Part shown: positions 27,978 through 37,724 of the stretch, piece by piece
Layout: each line of letters opens with the position of its first letter
How positions within the stretch are numbered: the first letter of the stretch is position 1
From: Pseudonocardiales bacterium
Lineage (GTDB): Bacteria; Actinomycetota; Actinomycetes; Mycobacteriales; Pseudonocardiaceae
Length of the DNA: 64,000 nt
Reading direction: 5' to 3'
NCBI GenBank assembly: GCA_023252195.1
Contig: JAHEXI010000002.1
Coordinates: forward strand, 62,001-126,000
Program-made: the position numbers and the translations under genes
The notes under the pieces: model-generated
What the model saw: the letters and a program-made list of their open reading frames with translations, nothing else
Databases searched by the model: none
What the model was told of the DNA's origin: nothing

Positions 27978-28898
27978 TCAGCTGGGGTCGCTGCCGCGGA
28001 GGGCGGCCCACCACAGGGCTAGGGCGGCGGTGAGGGCGGTGGCGCACGCCCAAGTGGCCAGGCCACCACCGTCGAGGAAGATCCACAGCAGGCCTACGAT
28101 CGGGGCCACGGTGAACAACCCTGCGTCGGCTTGGAGCTGACGGCGCCATCCGTAGGTGATGGTGCTGCGCGGTGGGTCCGGACTGGTGGGGCTGTCGATG
28201 CGCCGGCCACGGGGTTCGTTGACCCGGACCGGGCCGGAAGCATGCAGCCAGGCGCCGTCGACTTCAGCGGCGACGAGCGCCCGGCGCTGGGGATCGCCGT
28301 GCAGCTGTACCGAGGTCGGTGCCGGTAGCGTCACCATTACCGGGTCGAAATGAACCGGGATCCAGCGCGGTGGTGAGTCGAGCTCAAGCCAGGACCGGGT
28401 GAGCAGCCCGGACTGCACCCGTACTCGGCGCACCTGAATGGGCTGCCCAGGTAGGCGCCTTAGCCGGTGCCGGCTGATCACCTGCCATCCGGCGGTGACC
28501 AGCACCACCGCTGCGACGAGGCCGCTGAACGCCACCCCGGAGGCGGCGCGGTCCACCGCGGCCAGCTCGATGCTGCCGGGGATCAACACGGTGGTGGGAT
28601 CGCGGGGGGCGTAGGCGACCTCGGTGCGCGTGCCCACCGGCGGAGCCGTTACCGCCAACGCGACGGTGTTGATTCGCTGTCCCTCGGGTGCTGACCAGCG
28701 AATTTCGACACTGCGATCGGCAGCGCGAATGACCTCGCCATGAGCCCGCGCGGTCGCGGCGGTGACTCGACTACCGACGGTTCCCAGGGTCCAGCTGGAC
28801 AGGCCAGCAATGATCACGCAGACCAGTAGGACTCCGGCGGACGTGCCCACTCCGTACCGCAGCGCACGGCTGCGGCCAAGGCGGGCACGGACGGTCAC
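27978..28898 (-). CDS. Membrane protein of unknown function, DUF3592-like
   Basis: 306 residues from GTG 28898, which overlaps the stop of the substrate-binding gene (GTGA). One membrane helix near the N-terminus (LLVCVIIAGLSSWTLG), an extracytoplasmic beta domain with RTEVAYAPRDPTTVLIPG, a second helix (SGLVAAVVLVTAGWQVIS), a further beta region, and two C-terminal helices (VAPIVGLLWIFL, TALTAALALWWAAL). The DPTTVLIPG segment between two helices recalls DUF3592 proteins. Function unknown. Translational coupling to the peptide-binding lipoprotein hints at an accessory role, but that is inference. Confidence 0.6.
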   Translation of the reverse strand: MTVRARLGRSRALRYGVGTSAGVLLVCVIIAGLSSWTLGTVGSRVTAATARAHGEVIRAADRSVEIRWSAPEGQRINTVALAVTAPPVGTRTEVAYAPRDPTTVLIPGSIELAAVDRAASGVAFSGLVAAVVLVTAGWQVISRHRLRRLPGQPIQVRRVRVQSGLLTRSWLELDSPPRWIPVHFDPVMVTLPAPTSVQLHGDPQRRALVAAEVDGAWLHASGPVRVNEPRGRRIDSPTSPDPPRSTITYGWRRQLQADAGLFTVAPIVGLLWIFLDGGGLATWACATALTAALALWWAALRGSDPS

Positions 28899-30556
28899 CG
28901 GATGAAGCCGATATCGGTGTAAACCGGGTCGGATATGCCGAACGCCCCAACATTCGCGATGCCATTCCGGACGCCCCATACGTCTGGACGCTGGTAAAGT
29001 AGTAGCGAGTGCCCAGTTTTCCAGATCTCCTGGTCGATCTGGTTGGCCAGCTGGATCTTGCGAGCCGGATCGAACTCGCGGCTTGCTTGCTCGAACAGGG
29101 TGTTGATGGTGTCGTTTCCGATGCCACCAAAGTTTTGCTGGACCTCGCCCCTGGTGCCGTAGATCGAGCTGCTGCTTGTGACCGGGAAGGGAACCGCGAT
29201 CCAGGCGAAATGGGTGATATCGAAGTCCCCGGGAATGATGTGCTTATTGAAGAACTCGCTCGACGGCACCGGGACGATATCAACTTTGACGCCGATCTGA
29301 CCGAGGAACTGCTGAACCTGGCGCGATTCTTGCTCGGCTCTCGGCGTCTCGGTGGGTATCACGTCGCGGATTACCAACTCCCGGCCGTTCTTGTGCCGGA
29401 TACCCTGACCCTCCCGCGCCCAACCCAGGGTGTCGAGCATTCTGGACGCGTCTGCCGGATTATAGGCGACGGCCTGCGAATTGTCCTGGTAGCCCCGCTC
29501 ACCTTCAACGTAGATGTGGTTGCCCAGTGGTGTGGCGCCCGGCACGATGCGGCCGATGAGTGCTTGCGTAATGGCCTGACGGTTGATTCCCTTCTGGATG
29601 GCGATGCGTAGCTGCTGGTCGGCTAGGATGCTGCCGGGGTGACCGTTGAATGTGATGTGCTGATAGTTCGGTGCCAGCGCCTTGCGTACTGTCACCCCAG
29701 GGGCGCTTTGTGCTCGGGTGAAGGTGTTGATGTCGGTGCCGATATCCACTAAATCGACCTCGTTGTTGGCCAGCGCATCGAACTGCGCCACCCGCGGGAT
29801 GGCGCGGAAGATAATCCGGTCCAACCGAGGTTTGGGACCCCACCACTTTTCATCGCGCACCATCGTGATCGTCTGTGCTGTCCGGTCGATCTGGGCTACC
29901 TTGAAAGGCCCGGCTGTCACTGGGAATCCCTGGGTCCAGCCAGTATTGAACATCGTCGGGTTAGTGTTGGTGGAAGCCGGATACATCGGGCTGAACAGGG
30001 TCTGCCAGTCGGAGAAGGGCGTCGCGAAGGTCACCACCGCCTGCTTGTCGGATGCACCTCGCTCCACCGACGCGATGTCTTTGTAGCCCGTGTTGGAGGC
30101 GATCAGAAAGGCTTTGTTGCTGCCATTGAGGGCCTGCCACTGCGCGCGGAAGTCCAGCCAGGTCATGGGTGTGCCGTCGCTCCATGTTGCCTCGTCGCGG
30201 ACGGTGTAGGTCACCACTTCCGGATTGGTACTGGTCAGTGTCGCTGAAGTGAGGTAGTTGGTATTGAGTTTCACCGTGGCGTCGGGCTGGGCGAGCCAGA
30301 GGCTCGGCACAACGCTGCTGAGCACGCGAAGGTTGTTGAATTCCGTGCCGTCGACTTGGTTGTAGTTGAAGTTGGGCGGGATCAGGTCGAGTGCCCATCG
30401 GAAGGTGCCGCCGTCGCGTAGTGCCTGCGCCGGCATCGCGCCGATGTCGATGGTGCCGATCTTGGGAGCAGATCCGACCGCGCCGGTTCCCCCGCCGCAG
30501 CTCACCAACACCAGCGCGAGGGTCGCGATCAGCACCCCCAGCACCCGTTGCCGCAT
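28895..30556 (-). CDS. Peptide ABC transporter substrate-binding lipoprotein (SBP_bac_5)
   Basis: 553 residues. Lipoprotein signal LIATLALVLVSCGGG, so anchored outside the membrane through Cys 20. Family 5 features: VTYTVRDEATWSDGTPMTW, FRAIPRVAQFDALANNEVD, LRIAIQKGINRQAI and FDITHFAWIAVPFP. Captures peptides, or sometimes other solutes, and delivers them to the permeases encoded upstream in the same minus-strand operon (33604-34578 and 32629-33573), with the fused ATPase between. The order, with the binding protein last, differs from the divergent second copy. Full length. Confidence 0.9.
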   Translation of the reverse strand: MRQRVLGVLIATLALVLVSCGGGTGAVGSAPKIGTIDIGAMPAQALRDGGTFRWALDLIPPNFNYNQVDGTEFNNLRVLSSVVPSLWLAQPDATVKLNTNYLTSATLTSTNPEVVTYTVRDEATWSDGTPMTWLDFRAQWQALNGSNKAFLIASNTGYKDIASVERGASDKQAVVTFATPFSDWQTLFSPMYPASTNTNPTMFNTGWTQGFPVTAGPFKVAQIDRTAQTITMVRDEKWWGPKPRLDRIIFRAIPRVAQFDALANNEVDLVDIGTDINTFTRAQSAPGVTVRKALAPNYQHITFNGHPGSILADQQLRIAIQKGINRQAITQALIGRIVPGATPLGNHIYVEGERGYQDNSQAVAYNPADASRMLDTLGWAREGQGIRHKNGRELVIRDVIPTETPRAEQESRQVQQFLGQIGVKVDIVPVPSSEFFNKHIIPGDFDITHFAWIAVPFPVTSSSSIYGTRGEVQQNFGGIGNDTINTLFEQASREFDPARKIQLANQIDQEIWKTGHSLLLYQRPDVWGVRNGIANVGAFGISDPVYTDIGFIR

Positions 30557-30590
30557 TCGCCAACCCCTTCCGTGATCGTGTCAGGTCTTC

Positions 30591-32636
30591 TCACAGCACC
30601 GCGTGTGCCGTCGCGTAATGGCAGGCGGATTCATGCCCGTCCTCGCCGCGCTGTTCCCGCGCAGGTTCCTCCTGCTCGCAGCGTGACTGCAGGCCGGGGG
30701 TCAGCGCGGCGTAGCGCAAGCACCGGGTCCGGAACCGGCATCCCGACGGCACGTCGGCCGGGCTGGGCAGGTCCCCGGTCAGCAGGATCCGCTCCCGGGC
30801 GCGCTCCTTGGCCGGGTCGGGGATCGGAATCGCCGAGAGCAGCGCCTGGGTGTAGGGATGCTGCGGCCCGGTGTACACCGCGTTGATGGGACCGATCTCG
30901 ACGATCTTGCCGAGATACATCACCGCGACCCGGTCGGCGATGTGTCGCACCACGGCGAGGTCATGTGCGACGAACAGCAGCGCCAACCCCAGCCGAGTTT
31001 GCAGTTCGGAGAGCAGGTTGAGTACCCCGGCTTGGATCGAGACGTCCAGCGCGGAGACCGGTTCGTCGAGCACGAGAACCTTGGGTTCCAGCGCCAGCGC
31101 TCGGGCGATGCCGATGCGCTGGCGTTGCCCGCCGGAGAACTCCGCGGGATAGCGGCCGGCGTGTTCGGGACGCAGACCCACCATCCTCAGCAACTCGGGA
31201 ACCTGCCGTCGAATCTCCGTAGTGGCGACACCATGGGCCCTGAGCGGCTCGGCGAGCACGTCGAACACCGGTAACCGGGGATCCAGCGAGGCGATCGGAT
31301 CCTGGAACACCACCTGGAGGTCCCGGCGCAGTTGCATCCGTCGCCGCCGATCCAGCGCAGAGACGTCGGTACCGAGCACCTCGATCCGTCCGTGGGCCGG
31401 TGCGGCGAGGTTGAGGATCTCCATCAGAGCGCTGGTCTTCCCGCATCCGGACTCGCCGACCAGCCCGAGTGTCTCCTGCTCACGAAGCTCAAAGGAAATA
31501 TCGTCCACCGCGCGCACCGTGCCCACCTGACGACGCAAGATCGCGCCCTTGCGCACCGGGTAGTGCCGCACCAGATGCTCAACGCGCAACACCACTCGTG
31601 AGTGGGAAACAGTGTTATAGCACTCAACGCCACTCACGAGCGGCGCCGGAGGCGCCGCCTCCCCGCTGCGGTGACAGGCGGACCTTTGCGTGTCGGAAAC
31701 CGGCGCGAGATCGGGTTCCGTGGTCAGACAATGGTCGATCACCAGGAGGCAGCGCGGCGCGAACGGGCAGCCAGGGCCAAGAGAAACCAGTGACGGCGGC
31801 TGGCCCTCGATCGGGATCAGGGGTTGGCGCGGCCCGGTGTCCAGCCGGGGGATGGAGGCGAGCAGCCCGCGGGTGTAGGGCATCCGGGGGTGGTAGAAGA
31901 TCTCGTCCACCGGTGCGGTCTCCACGGTGCGCCCGGCGTACATCACCTGCACCCGGTCGGCTAATCCGGCGACCACACCGAGGTCGTGCGTGATCAGCAC
32001 GATCCCGGCGCCGGTGACCTCACGCGCGGTGGCCAGCACAGCTAGCACCTGGGCCTGCACCGTGACGTCCAGGGCGGTCGTCGGCTCGTCAGCGATGATC
32101 AAATCCGGATCGTTGGCGATCGCCATCGCGATCACCACCCGTTGTCGCATCCCACCGGAGAACTCGTGCGGGAACGATTTGGCCCGCCGTGCGGCGCCGG
32201 GAATCCCGACCAGGTCGAGCAGCTCGACGGCTCGGGCGCTGGCCGCCTGTCGCGACTGCGCGCCGTGCACCAGCAGCGCCTCGGCCACCTGGTCGCCGAC
32301 GGTGTAGACGGGGGTCAGCGCCGACAACGGATCCTGGAAGATCATCGAAATCCGTCGGCCACGGATCTGGGACAGTTCGACGTCCGAGCGCCCCAGCAGC
32401 TCACGACCCTGGAAACGGATCGACCCGGTGACCTTGGCCTGTGGCGGCAGCAGGCCCATCACGGCCATCGAGGACACCGATTTACCGGAGCCGGACTCGC
32501 CCACGATCCCCAGCACTTCACCGGGGCTGACCCGGTAGCTCAGCCCGCGCACCGCGGTGACCCGGCCCTGCTCGGAGGGAAACGACACCGTCAGGTCATC
32601 CACGGAAAGGACTGGCTCAGTCACGTGATCAGTCAC
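30591..32636 (-). CDS. Fused DppD-DppF peptide ABC transporter ATPase
   Basis: 681 residues, two ATPase units in one chain. First unit: Walker A GESGSGKS (46-53), signature [15 protein letters not shown], Walker [14 protein letters not shown], and the oligopeptide C-terminal Cys motif GCPFAPRC. Second unit: GESGCGKT (about 392), [29 protein letters not shown], and GCRFRTRC with its cysteines; these Cys motifs often hold an Fe-S cluster. The linker (about residues 333-348, [10 protein letters not shown]) is encoded by a palindromic element that also occurs at 46911-46956. In the second operon the same two proteins are separate. The start overlaps the dppC stop by 8 bp. Confidence 0.93.
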   Translation of the reverse strand: MTDHVTEPVLSVDDLTVSFPSEQGRVTAVRGLSYRVSPGEVLGIVGESGSGKSVSSMAVMGLLPPQAKVTGSIRFQGRELLGRSDVELSQIRGRRISMIFQDPLSALTPVYTVGDQVAEALLVHGAQSRQAASARAVELLDLVGIPGAARRAKSFPHEFSGGMRQRVVIAMAIANDPDLIIADEPTTALDVTVQAQVLAVLATAREVTGAGIVLITHDLGVVAGLADRVQVMYAGRTVETAPVDEIFYHPRMPYTRGLLASIPRLDTGPRQPLIPIEGQPPSLVSLGPGCPFAPRCLLVIDHCLTTEPDLAPVSDTQRSACHRSGEAAPPAPLVSGVECYNTVSHSRVVLRVEHLVRHYPVRKGAILRRQVGTVRAVDDISFELREQETLGLVGESGCGKTSALMEILNLAAPAHGRIEVLGTDVSALDRRRRMQLRRDLQVVFQDPIASLDPRLPVFDVLAEPLRAHGVATTEIRRQVPELLRMVGLRPEHAGRYPAEFSGGQRQRIGIARALALEPKVLVLDEPVSALDVSIQAGVLNLLSELQTRLGLALLFVAHDLAVVRHIADRVAVMYLGKIVEIGPINAVYTGPQHPYTQALLSAIPIPDPAKERARERILLTGDLPSPADVPSGCRFRTRCLRYAALTPGLQSRCEQEEPAREQRGEDGHESACHYATAHAVL
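31595..31640. repeat. Palindromic element B, copy 1, inside the ATPase fusion
   Basis: CTCGTGAGTGG (31595-31605) and CCACTCACGAG (31630-31640) are perfect inverted repeats around an inner AGTG...CACT pair. The same arms and inner bases recur at 46911-46956. Here the element is read through in frame and encodes the linker between the two ATPase halves. Confidence 0.8.
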
Positions 32637-33573
32637 CTGAGCGCCGCCGGCTTCCGCGGGCAGAGGTCGGATCGAGTGCGTCGCGCAGCCCGTCGCCGAC
32701 GGAGTTCACCGACAGCACGGTGAGCACCAGCAGCCCCCCGGAGAACAGGAACAACCAGGGGAAAGTGAGCGCCGAGTTCGTGCCGTTAGCGATCAGCGTG
32801 CCGAGCGAGACGTCCGGTGGTTGTACCCCGAAGCCGAAAAAGCTCAGCCCGGTCTCGGTCAGGATCGCCGTCCCGACCGTGATGGTGGCATCGATGATCA
32901 GTATCGAAGCCATGTTCGGCAAGATGTGCCGGACGATGATCCGCCATGGCGGCACACCCGTGAAGCGGGCCGCCAGCACGAACTCCCGCTCGCGCAGCGA
33001 CAGCGTCAGACCCCGCACGATCCGCGCGGTGATCATCCAGGAGAACGCCGCCAGCAGAACGACCAGGATCAGCCACGTCTTACCCCTGAAAGCCGGCGAC
33101 AAGATCGCGATGATCAAAAACGCGGGAATCACCAGCAGCAGGTCGACGACCCACATCAGCGCCCGGTCCACCCATCCGCCGAAGTATCCGGCGGCGGTTC
33201 CGACCACCGCCGCGATCGTGGTGGAGATGATCCCGACCAGCAGCCCGATCGTCAGCGATTTCTGCAGCCCGCGCAGCGTCTGGGCGAACACGTCCTCGCC
33301 GATCTGGGAGGTGCCGAACCAGTGCTGTGCTGACGGGGGCGACAAGTAGGCGGTGGGATCCTGCTCGGCGTAACCCCATGGGGTGAACAGCGGGCCCAGG
33401 AACGCCAGGGCGTAGAGGGCCACGATGCAGACCAGGCCGATCACCGACAGTCGGTGGCGCAGGAAACGACGCAACACCAACCGGCCCCGGCCAGAACGTC
33501 CCTCGATCAGCGGCTGCGCCGGGGAACCGGGCGAGGCCGCGGTGCTGTGCGGATCAGTGATCGACGCAGACAC
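32629..33573 (-). CDS. Peptide ABC transporter permease, DppC type
   Basis: 314 residues, about six membrane helices ([16 protein letters not shown] first). DppC-type features: [17 protein letters not shown], and the cytoplasmic EAA-type loop [27 protein letters not shown] that docks on the ATPase. C-terminus [17 protein letters not shown] is standard. Forms the channel with the DppB-type permease encoded 30 bp upstream. Its stop overlaps the ATPase start by 8 bp. The N-terminal 35 residues are Pro/Ser-rich and cytoplasmic. Confidence 0.93.
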   Translation of the reverse strand: MSASITDPHSTAASPGSPAQPLIEGRSGRGRLVLRRFLRHRLSVIGLVCIVALYALAFLGPLFTPWGYAEQDPTAYLSPPSAQHWFGTSQIGEDVFAQTLRGLQKSLTIGLLVGIISTTIAAVVGTAAGYFGGWVDRALMWVVDLLLVIPAFLIIAILSPAFRGKTWLILVVLLAAFSWMITARIVRGLTLSLREREFVLAARFTGVPPWRIIVRHILPNMASILIIDATITVGTAILTETGLSFFGFGVQPPDVSLGTLIANGTNSALTFPWLFLFSGGLLVLTVLSVNSVGDGLRDALDPTSARGSRRRSGD

Positions 33574-33603
33574 TGACCACCTCCTGTCTTGGAGTCTGAT
33601 TCG

Positions 33604-34578
33604 TCAAAGCCTTATCCGGGGATCGAGGGCGGCGTAGAGCACGTCGGACAGCCACCCGGAGAACAGCACCAGGACTGCGACGAACAGCGTCACCGTCGCG
33701 ACGATGTTGGTGTCGTTCTGTTGCACGCCGTAGATGAACCAGTCGCCCATGCCGTACCAGCCGAAGATCCGCTCGGTGAACACCCCGCCGGTGATCAGCA
33801 GGCCGAACCCGAAGGCGAACAGCGTGGCCATCGGGATCAGCGCGGTGCGCAGCCCGTGTTTGAACAGGGCCCGGCGCCGGGTCAGCCCCTTGGCCTGGGC
33901 GGTACGCAGGAAGTCGCTGCCCAGCACGTCGAGCATGGCGCTGCGCTGGTAGCGGCTGTAGAGCGCGATCTGACTGAGCGCGATAGCCAGCGTCGGCAAC
34001 ACCAGGTGCGACAGCCGGTCGGCCAGCGCGGCCCACCAACCACCTTGGAAGCCGGGGGAGAACTCGCCAGTGTAGTACAGCACCGTGCTTCCGGCTGCCT
34101 CGTTGAGCCGCAACCCGCCGAACTTCAGCAGCGTGCCGATCAGGAAGACCGGGGTGGACAGCACCAGGAAGGAGAACAGCGTCGCCGCGTAGTCGCTGGC
34201 TTTGTACTGCCGGATGGCGCTGGCCACCCCGACCAGCACGCCGACGGCGATGCCCAGCACCGTGCCCAGCGCGAACAACCGCAGGCTCACGCCGGCGCGT
34301 GCGCCGAGCTCATCTGTGATGGGTTGACCGGTGATCGTCGAACCGAAGTCGCCGTGCACGACGCCACCCATCCAGGCCACGAAGCGGGCCGGGATGGGTT
34401 CGTCGAGATGCAGCTCAGCGCGCTTGGCTGCGATCACCGACGCGGGCGGCGCCGGGTTACGGCCCTGCAGCTGACCCAGCGGGGAGAACGTCAGTGACCC
34501 CAGCGCGAACGCCAGGAACGTCGCGGCCAAGCACAGCAGGACATAGTTGGCGAGACGACGCGCCAAAAAACCGGTCAT
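33604..34578 (-). CDS. Peptide ABC transporter permease, DppB type
   Basis: 324 residues from ATG 34578, with AGGAG eight bases upstream. FLARRLANYVLLCLAATFLA is the first helix. The large periplasmic loop contains RNPAPPASVIAAKRAELHLD and VHGDFGSTITGQPI. The EAA loop reads LGSDFLRTAQAKGLTRRRAL, then GLRTALIPMATL; the end is DVLYAALDPRIRL. First gene of the minus-strand importer operon. Divergent from the second importer's binding protein, 101 bp away, so the promoters face away from each other. Confidence 0.93.
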   Translation of the reverse strand: MTGFLARRLANYVLLCLAATFLAFALGSLTFSPLGQLQGRNPAPPASVIAAKRAELHLDEPIPARFVAWMGGVVHGDFGSTITGQPITDELGARAGVSLRLFALGTVLGIAVGVLVGVASAIRQYKASDYAATLFSFLVLSTPVFLIGTLLKFGGLRLNEAAGSTVLYYTGEFSPGFQGGWWAALADRLSHLVLPTLAIALSQIALYSRYQRSAMLDVLGSDFLRTAQAKGLTRRRALFKHGLRTALIPMATLFAFGFGLLITGGVFTERIFGWYGMGDWFIYGVQQNDTNIVATVTLFVAVLVLFSGWLSDVLYAALDPRIRL

Positions 34579-34679
34579 CGTGTCACTCCTTCGGGTCCGC
34601 GAACCGTACACGGCGACTTGTGAAGAAGGCTTATCCGATGACGCATCGGCGTAGCTGGTGGGCGTACTGTCACCAGCCC

Positions 34680-36440
34680 ATGGGGTCCATGAGGCGATCA
34701 AAGATGCGGCGCGTGGTCGCGCTCGTCGCAGGTGCCACGGTGGCGCTGGCGGCCTGCGGCGGTGGCGGTGCAACGGGGCCTGGCGGTCAGCGTCAGACCG
34801 GGTCCGCCTTCGCGGCGTGCGAGGCGAACCCGAACACCTGCAACTCCGCGGCGCCCGGTCAGCTGCGGCAAGGTGGCCAGCTCACCTACGTCATCGAAAA
34901 GAACATCGCGAACTGGAACCTGTTGTCCAACGAGGGCAACGTGTTCGACAACAACGAAGTCCTCAAGGCCGTGTTGCCCTACACCTTCGTCACCCAGCCG
35001 GACCTCACCGTGACGATGAACAACGATCTGCTCGACTCGGCGAAGTTGACCAACTCCAGTCCGGAGACGATCGTCTACAAGATCAGACCGACCGCGGTGT
35101 GGTCGGACGGGACGCCGATCACCGCGGACGATTTCGTCTACAACTGGAAGCTGCAGAACGGGCGCGACTGCCCGGGTTGTCCGGTGTTCACCACCGCCGG
35201 TTATGACCAGGTTCGATCAGTCGTCGGGTCGGACAACGGCAAGACGGTGACGGTGACGCTGACCAAGCCGTTCACCGATTGGAAGCAGCTGTGGAGTGGT
35301 GGCTCGCCGATCTATCCGGCGCACATCGCCGCACAACACGGGGATACTAAGACCCCACAGGGACTGGCCGCGTCGTTCAGCTGGTTCGGCGCGAATGTGC
35401 CGACCTACTCCGGTGGCCCCTTCCAGATCGACAACGTCAAGAACAACGAGTCGGTCACCCTGGTGCCCAACCCCAAGTGGTGGGGAACCCGCAGCAAGCT
35501 CGACCGGCTGATCTACCGGATCATCACCGATGCCAACCAGGAGCCGACAGCGCTGCAGAACCGTGAGGTCCAGGTGATCTACCCGCAGCCGCAGGTCGAT
35601 CTCGTGCAGCAGATACGCCGGATCCCGGGCGTCTCTTCCTTCGTCGGGCTCGGCCTGAGCTGGGAGCATTTCGATTTCAACCTGCAAAGCGGCTACCTCA
35701 ATGACCCGGTGCTGCGCACCGCCCTGTTCACCGCGGTCGATCGCCAAGCCATCATCGACAAGACCGTAGGCCAGTTCGCCACCAAAGTGAAACCGCTGAA
35801 CAGCCACAACTTCGTTCCAGGGGAGAGCGGCTACCGGGACGTGATCAGCGACACCGGTCAGGGTTCCGGCAACCTGGCGAAGGCCAGAGAAATCCTCGTC
35901 GCCGCCGGATACAAGATTGACGGCGATCAGCTCAAGACACCCATCGGGCTGACGGTGCCGCCATTGCGGATGCGATACACCATCGGCAACCAGGTCCGTC
36001 AGGTCGAGTGTGAACTGTTCGCCCAGATGGTCAAGCCGCTGGGGGTCACCGTGCAGGTGACGCCGACCGACGACCTCGGCGCTACGACGTCCAGAGGCGA
36101 CTACGACATCATCGTATTCGCCTGGGTCGCCTCTCCGTTCCCTTACGCCAACGCCGTGCAGATCTGGGGCACCGGGCAGGGCAACAACTTCGGTCACTAC
36201 AGCAATCCGGACGTCGACCGGCTGATCGCCGGGGCCGCTAGCCAGACCGACGAATCGCTCGCCAAGGAGACGCTCAATGCGGCGGACCAGCGGCTGACCA
36301 ACGATGCCTACGTGCTACCGCTGTACCAGAAACCGACCTTCATCGCGCTGTACGACAACATCGCCAACGTGCGTAACAACTCCTCGCTGGACGCCCCGCC
36401 GTACAACGTCGCGCAGTGGGGCTTCCGCGCAGCCGGCTGA
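34680..36440 (+). CDS. Peptide ABC transporter substrate-binding lipoprotein (SBP_bac_5)
   Basis: 586 residues from ATG 34680 (34689 or 34704 are alternatives; none has a clear ribosome site). Signal VVALVAGATVALAACGGGG gives a lipid-anchored Cys. Family 5 motifs: IVYKIRPTAVWSDGTPITAD, FVYNWKLQNG, a Cys pair in GRDCPGCPVF, VTLVPNPKWWGTRSKLDR, and DYDIIVFAWVASPFPYANA. Only about as similar to the minus-strand paralogue as family members generally are, so not a recent copy. In mycobacteria the related LpqW lies close to mshB, so this could be the local LpqW counterpart; that is a guess. Confidence 0.9.
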   Translation: MGSMRRSKMRRVVALVAGATVALAACGGGGATGPGGQRQTGSAFAACEANPNTCNSAAPGQLRQGGQLTYVIEKNIANWNLLSNEGNVFDNNEVLKAVLPYTFVTQPDLTVTMNNDLLDSAKLTNSSPETIVYKIRPTAVWSDGTPITADDFVYNWKLQNGRDCPGCPVFTTAGYDQVRSVVGSDNGKTVTVTLTKPFTDWKQLWSGGSPIYPAHIAAQHGDTKTPQGLAASFSWFGANVPTYSGGPFQIDNVKNNESVTLVPNPKWWGTRSKLDRLIYRIITDANQEPTALQNREVQVIYPQPQVDLVQQIRRIPGVSSFVGLGLSWEHFDFNLQSGYLNDPVLRTALFTAVDRQAIIDKTVGQFATKVKPLNSHNFVPGESGYRDVISDTGQGSGNLAKAREILVAAGYKIDGDQLKTPIGLTVPPLRMRYTIGNQVRQVECELFAQMVKPLGVTVQVTPTDDLGATTSRGDYDIIVFAWVASPFPYANAVQIWGTGQGNNFGHYSNPDVDRLIAGAASQTDESLAKETLNAADQRLTNDAYVLPLYQKPTFIALYDNIANVRNNSSLDAPPYNVAQWGFRAAG

Positions 36441-36743
36441 TCCAAGAGGTCCCGCTCGTTGAGTGATCCGCCGGGGCGGGCGGGCGTTCGGTGCGATCCG
36501 GTTGCGGAGGGCCCCCGATGCTCTTGACCGCACGCAGTGATCACGAATTGGGAAGAACCAACCGCGGTGAGCGCGGCTCATTCTTCCCAATTCGTGATCA
36601 TGCCGACCCGGTGCGCCCCAGCCGTGCGCATTCGGCAGCCCGGTGCTCGTAACCGGCTGAGCTGGACCTGGGTCTAAGTTCGGCCCCAGGTAAGTACCGG
36701 CACCAAGTAAGTCTGGCCCAGGACCCCTAGCAGGAAGACGTTC
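36441..36743. other. Intergenic region between binding protein and permease genes
   Basis: 303 bp with a large hairpin (36538-36600) and an AGGAAG ribosome site at 36731-36736. A hairpin here would let the binding protein be made in excess over the permeases. Confidence 0.6.
36538..36600. repeat. TGATCA-ended palindromic element A, copy 1
   Basis: TGATCACGAATTGGGAAGAA (36538-36557) and its perfect reverse complement (36581-36600) flank CCGCGGTGAGCGCGG. A related copy lies at 43609-43673, and a shorter one with the same TGATCACG ends lies at 45738-45800. Probably acts as a transcription attenuator or processing site here. Confidence 0.8.
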
Positions 36744-37724
36744 ATGCTCGCTTACGCCGTTCGCCGGATGCTCGTCTCGGTGCCGATTCTGGTCATCGCG
36801 ACGTTCGTGGTCTTCGTCATGGTGTCGCTGTCCGGCGATCCGCTGTCCGAGCTCAAGACCCGCAACCCACCGCCACCACCGCACACCCTGCAACTTGAAG
36901 CCCATCGGCTGCATCTCGACGAGCCACTGCTGGCGCGCTACTGGCACTGGATCACCGGGGTTTTTCACGGTGACTTCGGTCCCTCGGTGCAGTCCACCCA
37001 GGTGATCGGCCCCGAGCTGGCGCATCGATTTCTGGTCACCTTCCGGCTCATAGGGGTGGCGATGCTGCTGGCGCTGGCGCTCGCAGTGCTCGTCGGGGTG
37101 GTCAGCGCCGTCAAGCAGTACTCCGCGACCGACTACACGTTCACCTTCTTCGGGTTCCTGTTCCTGGCGATGCCCTCGTTCTGGTTTGCGATTCTGCTCA
37201 AGGAAGCCGGTATCAGCTTCAATGACACCGTGGGTAATCAGGTGTTGTTCACCATCGGTGACAGCTCGGTGTACGTCGAGGGCGGCACCTGGGCGTCGAT
37301 CACCGACGTCCTTGGTCATATGATCTTGCCCACGATCTCGCTCGCGCTGCTGTCGTTCGCCGCCTGGAGCCGCTTTCAACGGGCGTCGATGCTCGAAGTG
37401 CTCAACACCGACTATGTCCGGTTGGCCCGGGCCAAGGGCCTGCGGCGGGGCACGGTGATGACCCGGCATGCCCTGCGCACCGCACTGATCCCGCTGGTCA
37501 CCGTCACGGCGCTGGACCTTGGCGCGATCATCTCCGGAGCGATCGTCACCGAGAACGTCTACCAGTGGCGGGGGGCCGGCAGCTTCCTGCTCGAGTCGAT
37601 CCGGCACGACGACGCCTATGCCGTTGCGGGGTGGCTGCTGATCGCGGCGACCTTCATCATCGTCTTCAACCTGGCTGCTGACCTGCTCTACGCCGTGCTC
37701 GACCCGCGGATCCGATATGCCTGA
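36744..37724 (+). CDS. Peptide ABC transporter permease, DppB type
   Basis: 326 residues, ATG with AGGAAG upstream. MLAYAVRRMLVSVPILVIAT opens the first helix; the periplasmic loop has KTRNPPPPPHTLQLEAHRL and VFHGDFGPSVQ. EAA loop: LNTDYVRLARAKGLRRGTVM, then HALRTALIPLVTV. End: DLLYAVLDPRIRYA. Pairs with the next gene to form the channel; the stop overlaps its start by 8 bp. Second importer operon, plus strand. Confidence 0.93.
   Translation: MLAYAVRRMLVSVPILVIATFVVFVMVSLSGDPLSELKTRNPPPPPHTLQLEAHRLHLDEPLLARYWHWITGVFHGDFGPSVQSTQVIGPELAHRFLVTFRLIGVAMLLALALAVLVGVVSAVKQYSATDYTFTFFGFLFLAMPSFWFAILLKEAGISFNDTVGNQVLFTIGDSSVYVEGGTWASITDVLGHMILPTISLALLSFAAWSRFQRASMLEVLNTDYVRLARAKGLRRGTVMTRHALRTALIPLVTVTALDLGAIISGAIVTENVYQWRGAGSFLLESIRHDDAYAVAGWLLIAATFIIVFNLAADLLYAVLDPRIRYA

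Noticed and set aside
35217-36197. A 326-codon minus-strand frame inside the substrate-binding gene
   Set aside because: The plus-strand gene has a lipoprotein signal and complete SBP family motifs; the antisense frame has none.
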